From assembly GCA_023247725.1 (NCBI GenBank), contig JAHFFW010000021.1, forward strand, positions 1 through 43,115: a stretch of 43,115 nt of DNA, written 5' to 3'. The stretch comes from Candidatus Omnitrophota bacterium. GTDB lineage: Bacteria; Omnitrophota; Gorgyraeia; Zapsychrales; JAHFFX01. This document shows positions 35,601 to 41,600 of this stretch, in pieces. The notes beneath the pieces were generated by a model. That model was not told where the DNA came from. It made no database searches and saw only the letters and a list, made by a program, of their open reading frames with translations. The translations under genes were made by a program, and so were the position numbers. The number at the start of each line of letters is the position of its first letter. Positions within the stretch are counted from its first letter, which is position 1.

Positions 35601-38600
35601 CTGGGAAGTCTCGTCGGATTCCACCGACCATGGACCGTCCTCGGTGAAATGTTCAGCCTTTCCGAAAATCTTGACCACATCCCTTAAATTTTCAACCAAG
35701 TATATCCGATTCGTCAGGCCGAATTGCGCCGCCAAATTGTAGATGCCGAAGAAATACTGGCCATTGGCCAACTTCGCAGATTCTTCTTGCTTCGCCATCG
35801 CCCACACGATCGCCACCAACAGGAACCAGGACATCGATGCGAACAATTGCATGTCTTGTTGCGCATTCTTCTCAAAAATTTTGAATGTTTTTTGAATAAT
35901 AACCCCGCGTAAATTTTTCCAGGCCGAGAAGGGCATTCGCACGTTTTGAAATTCTGGCTGATGGGCCGGGATCGCGAAACGGCTGGCCGCCAGCGCCAGG
36001 AAACTCAACACGATGAAGAACCCTCCATTCAAAAACAATGACATTTGTGACACCTCCTCATTCGGTGCGTCATGGAGTTCGACAACCCTGGCCACCATGA
36101 TGTGTCCCTCGAGCCGTTGCAATTGCAGGCCTTGGGGCTGGATTTTGAATTCCCGGGAACGAAGGTCCCAGGCCAATTCACGAACCCTGCCAATATTTTT
36201 AAATAATTCCTCAAAGAGTCGCGGCATCAGCGGCTCAAGCTGCTGCGGATTTAGAATATCCTCCTCGTGGCCACCGGCCGCAAGAAGCTTTTGGGCAAAA
36301 TAGGATAGGTAAACCAGGCGGCCTCGGTCATGGGCACCGTGCAACCGGATCGTATAATCCTCCGCATAGGCCTCACGCCATAAAATCTGGCCTTTGAGTG
36401 TATCGAAGGTGAGGCCTTCCGCCAATGAACTTAACGGCCCAAAGGTCTCTTCCGCCGCCTTGAGAATTCCAAGCCTATCCATCGTCGTGCGGGCCGCGCG
36501 AAACATCCGCCACATCACACTGCGCTCCTCATTGAAGATCTTCCGTGCTTGAAATTCGAGGCTTTGGTCAAGCTCCTGGTTGTCATCAATATGGGAGACG
36601 ATGCGCTGGACTCCCGATTCGATCACTTCGATAAAATCAAATACACCGTAGGATAAATAGAAGAACAGCGCGTGGCTCGCTTCATGAAAGTCATAATTTC
36701 TGACGAACGCCTCGAGAACATCACCGCCCGCCGCCATGACCGGGTTGGAAAGATAGAAATTGTAATAGGCCCATCTCATCCAGATCTTCCACAAAGGATC
36801 ATTCCGATAACCGTTCCGGAGGTCCTCAAAGACCAGGGTCCTTCCGACATCCTGCTCAAATTGCAGGAAGGCATTCAGGTTCTCGCTGAATTCGTTCAAT
36901 TTTTCAGCTAGCCCATCGACGGAATAAAAGATCCTTTGAGCGATATGCATTCCATGCGGTTTTTGATTGAACTTCAACCACTTCACATAAAAGACCGACA
37001 ATTGCAGCGCCTGACGTTCATTCAAGGCGATTTGCACAATCTGGTGCCGCTGGATCTCCCCCAGATGCATCAGATACATGCGATTGCGGTCTTGGGCTTG
37101 GACTCCCATCATGACAAACAGGACATAGAATCCTTGCGGGACTAAAATGTCCCGATTCAATACTTCCGTAAGATATAAAGCCTCATTGTAGTCGATCTGG
37201 GCGGCGTCGAGATATTGAGCGAAAAGTCTTCGTTGAGATCTTATGTGCTCGATGTCGACCCCGAATTCTTTCAACTTCTCGATTTTTTCCTTAACGTCCG
37301 CGAAATTCAGCTTGCCTTGTTGAATAAAAGATTCATACAGCGCAGCATAATGGCTTTCGGCCAACTGCCGGACCGCTTCCTTGATATTTTGCGGTTGGGG
37401 CAATGCCTCATCCCGCTTTTGTAAAATCAAGGCAACATCATTGAAAAATGCCGGGATCATTTGGACGGCTTCGTATTTTTCAATCCCAAGCTTATACAAA
37501 ATTTTTCTCAGCTCAAGTTTCCGTGACTTGGTCAAGATTCGGATACCTTCCGTATTCTTCTGATCCACCACCTCAATCAACTCCTCAACAATTTCCGAAG
37601 TGATGAACTTATGATGCCGGATATCCAAAGATTGTTTGCGGCGAGTCAAAACCGCATTCAAAAGCTGCGATTCCTCGTCGTGTTGTCCCTGCAATATGGA
37701 CCCGAATACCAATGCCAGAGCCAACGCCGGCAGGCCAATGCCCGGAAGAAGGCTGAAGGATTGTTTTTTCTGAGTTAGGAGATTGAAATGAGAAATAAGC
37801 CGCATGAATTCACCGTCATTATTGAGAGGGACGAAGACCATGTCCTCATTGCTTCGGTCCCCGCTCTTCCTGGATGTCACACCCAGGCCAAATTGATGCC
37901 CGTTTTGATTAAACGCATTAGGGAAGCCATCGAAGTTTGCCTGGAAGCCGGCGAAGAGATCTCTCCGCTTAAGTTCGTTGGTCTTCAAGAAGATGAAGTT
38001 TTGAGTCCCCGAAATTTTATCCGCCAGAGCTGAAAGTTCGGAGAATTTCCCTTCGGCAAATTCCTCGTTTCCTATCATAGGTTGAGCTCGATCAAACCAA
38101 GCAAATCCGTTGTACTCGCGGATCTTTCCATCACGCCTGTCTTGTTCCTTGCCTCCCCCGGCCAACGCCAGCGCCAAAACACCAACGAATATCCAACTTG
38201 ATACTGAGAAGACAAGAAACCTCATCGAAGATTCTTCAGGCCCGTTGGCTGTGTCCTTCGCGGGCTTGGCCCGGCGGGCCACGAATTGGGACATGTGCTT
38301 TTTGCGTTCGACATTAACCGAACGGAATTCCACGACAAAGCCTAGCTCCTCGGCAAAGGCCTTAAAAAGTAGGCCGAGCCATTCGTAGAGTGAGCCGTCG
38401 GTTTTATTGGGGCCGCGGAAGCGCTGACTATAAAACGTCAGGTCCCGCGCCCACACGTCGACCACCACGATTTCACCCTTCTCGTGCAGCGTCGTTAACG
38501 CCAGCAGGAATCCTTCCAGGGCCTTGTTGTTCAGATGCATCCACACATTACGGTCATAGCGGCTCAGGACCTCGCCGACAATCTCGCCCGGCGTGCGCTG

Positions 38601-41600
38601 CACGTGCGGAAAATGCTCCTTGATGATCGTCCAGACATCCGGATCAAGAAATTGAAAGGCCTTTTGTTCTTCGACTTCTACGTAGCGCTCCTCAACCCGG
38701 AGACGATTGACGCCAGCGGTTTCTTCTTCCTTCCCATAAAAATCCCACAGGGCCTTGCGGAATTCATAGTAACGCCGCAATCTTGGACGCAGTTCGGTTT
38801 GAGTATGATCGGACAGCAATCTTAAATATTTCTCCCGGAAAGGCTCAACGCCGTTTCGACTCAGGCTTTGCAGGTCGCTAACGAGTTCGCCGGAATTCAA
38901 ATTGTTGAATCGCTGCGCCAGGCTGATGGCATCCTCTCGACGCATGCGCGCCCGGGCTTCGATCCGGTAAAACTTTCCCTCGAAACGGGCGATCTTATCG
39001 CCGGGTAATGTATCGTAGGTGTTCGTGGTGTAGACACCGTGAAGTTTTCCGGTATAATCATGGCCGGTTCTGGCCTTATGCTCTCGCAAACCCAATCGCG
39101 GTTGAGCGGCATTGAGTTGAATGGCCTCAACTTTTGCGTCGGGAATGACCATCTTTAAGGATTTGGCGGCATCCAGGGCTGACGAAAAAACATGATCCGC
39201 GACCAAATAGGTCAACCGTTCGAAGACATCACCGCCAGCTTCTTGCCGCAAAGCAGCCGCCTCGCTCAAGGCTTTCAAATGTTCCATAAAGGCAATTGCC
39301 CGGTCGGCGGAGGCCACACCGATTTCCATGTAATAAAGATTCCCGGCAAAACCCCTGACCTTTTTAAAGAAATCTTCCGCCTGCTCCTGTGTGAAGGGCA
39401 CATTCATATCAACGGACCCGCCAATGCCGTTACGGTAATCTCCGGTTTGTAAGACCACCACCCATTCATTCACCCAGGTCCAGAAATCAGAATTCAAGGC
39501 CCAAACGACACTTTGACTAAATCCGCGGAATTGATCGTCGAGATAAATATATTCGGCGGCATCCCTTGATTCGTCTTTCCCCTGAAGGCCCCGGTCGATC
39601 GCTTGAGAAAATTCCACAAGGAATCGTTCTTTGTCCTTGTTTTGCGCAAGGTCAATGGCGATTTGAAATTCGCCGGTGGGCTCGACCGAACCGTTTTGAA
39701 GTTTGCAAAAATAGTTGATGGCGATCAGGGAGCGAAATGGCAGGAAGGATAGGCGTTGGGAGGATTCATCTCCGGGGCGGTCTTCAACCGACTTTGGTAC
39801 AATGCGGTTGACAAATATTCGTAACGGCGGTAAGGGTCCGGCCCTGATGCCGAGCGCCTCGGTGATCCAATCCAGCATATGACTAAACTCTCCGGCGGCC
39901 TTGCCCTTATTTAAATCCGTGGCGTATTTTAAGGATACTCCCAGGGTTTCGATCATCTTCAGTTTGGCTTTCAGGCCCGCGGACCCTGAGGCCATGTCCT
40001 CTCGATGAAAGGATGCCATCGCCCAGATCGCCAGCCAGCCCAGCACCGACCAAAATCCAATCACCAGCATCGACGACTCACTTCGATCGCCTGGCTCGTC
40101 TTCCATCGGCCGCGCGGTCGGAGTGTAGCAGAATAACTTTGGCAGTTGAGCCCCATTGGCTGACCTCAAGATCATTTCGAATAAAACTCTCCCCCACCCC
40201 GCGGGTCGGTATTCGGCTTGAAAAGCACCGACTTTGAGAGCGCTCAATCGCGTCAGTGTCCACACCCTCCGTTGGGACAGAATCACCGGACGAAAATCCT
40301 GCGGCATGAGTAAATAATGAGACATTCTGAAATAAAAAATTGTCTTACTGCCCGACGGCCGATGAATCCGTTGCACCCAGGTCTGAACCTTCACCGGCGG
40401 TTGGATTCGGGCGATCATTGTCCAGATGAGGTCATCCGCTTCCTCAATCGTGTCGAATTCCTCCCATTGCATTTGCGGAGTCACGCGGGCCTCCAAACTC
40501 AACTGCAGCGATTCAAGAATCTCTCGGGCATTGGTCAGAGGATTCAATGATGAGGAGGATCTGACCTGATCCGAAAAATCGCGCATTCCCAAAACGCGAT
40601 AATATAAAGAAACCGGATCGCGGTACATTCCCTCAGTTAAAAAGCGGTTCAGCCGCTCGCTGGCAAGATCAGGCAACGCCATCTCGCGCCTTTCCTCTGA
40701 TACGAACGCCAAACGATTGGCAATATCCTCTATCAACCAGAGGAGATCTTCTTTCGAATGAATGATTTTTGTTTCCTCATGAAGGAGCCGACGATCCAGT
40801 CTTCGTTGATATACGACAACAATCAGCAGCAGAAGAACCATCCCCGCGATCACCAACACTAAATTAAGAAGGTTGGCGGGGACGCCCATTTGATACATGG
40901 TTGAACTTTTGACTTCAAACCAATCTGGAATGTTCAAGGGCGTGGTCGCTAATTGGGCCTGCCATCGCAATATCTTACTCTCCGACGGCAACTCCCGAAA
41001 TCCCAATTGGGCATAAAAATCCTTGACCCGGCCATTTCGGTCTCTAGGAATGTATCGACCATAAAGATATTCTGCCCCTTCCTGTTTTAATCGCTGCGCC
41101 ACAAATCCTAAGAATGCCCGATCGATTGTTAAATTGATGGCCCGGCAACTCAGACAAAATTCGACGATCTCCCAGTTTGTTTTCGCGGCATCAGCCTCAA
41201 GAACCATAAAGCCGACGATGCCGTGTTTCCCAGTCTTATCTATTAATTCAATGCTGAAAATTTTGCTGATATCTTCCGATAATTTCTGTTCTATGGTGAG
41301 CTCATTATAACGATTGGTCGTAAGATTAAATTGGTTTGTCCGTAAAGAAAGTTGCGCCAACCGCGGCAGGAAGGGCCGATTTTCTTCGTCTTCCCGCACC
41401 CAAATTATCATCCCGAGCGACCTGTGCCAATCTTCAAGGGTTTTGAACTGACCGCGGACATCTTCGCGTTTCCTCATGGCCTGATATAATTCGGTCCGGC
41501 TTTTGTCTTCCGCAGTCATCGCGACCGGTGAATCAGAAAAGATCGCCTCCAGAAGCGCAGGCCACAAGGAAAGATCATGAGGCAACTCCGGCGTTGTGAC

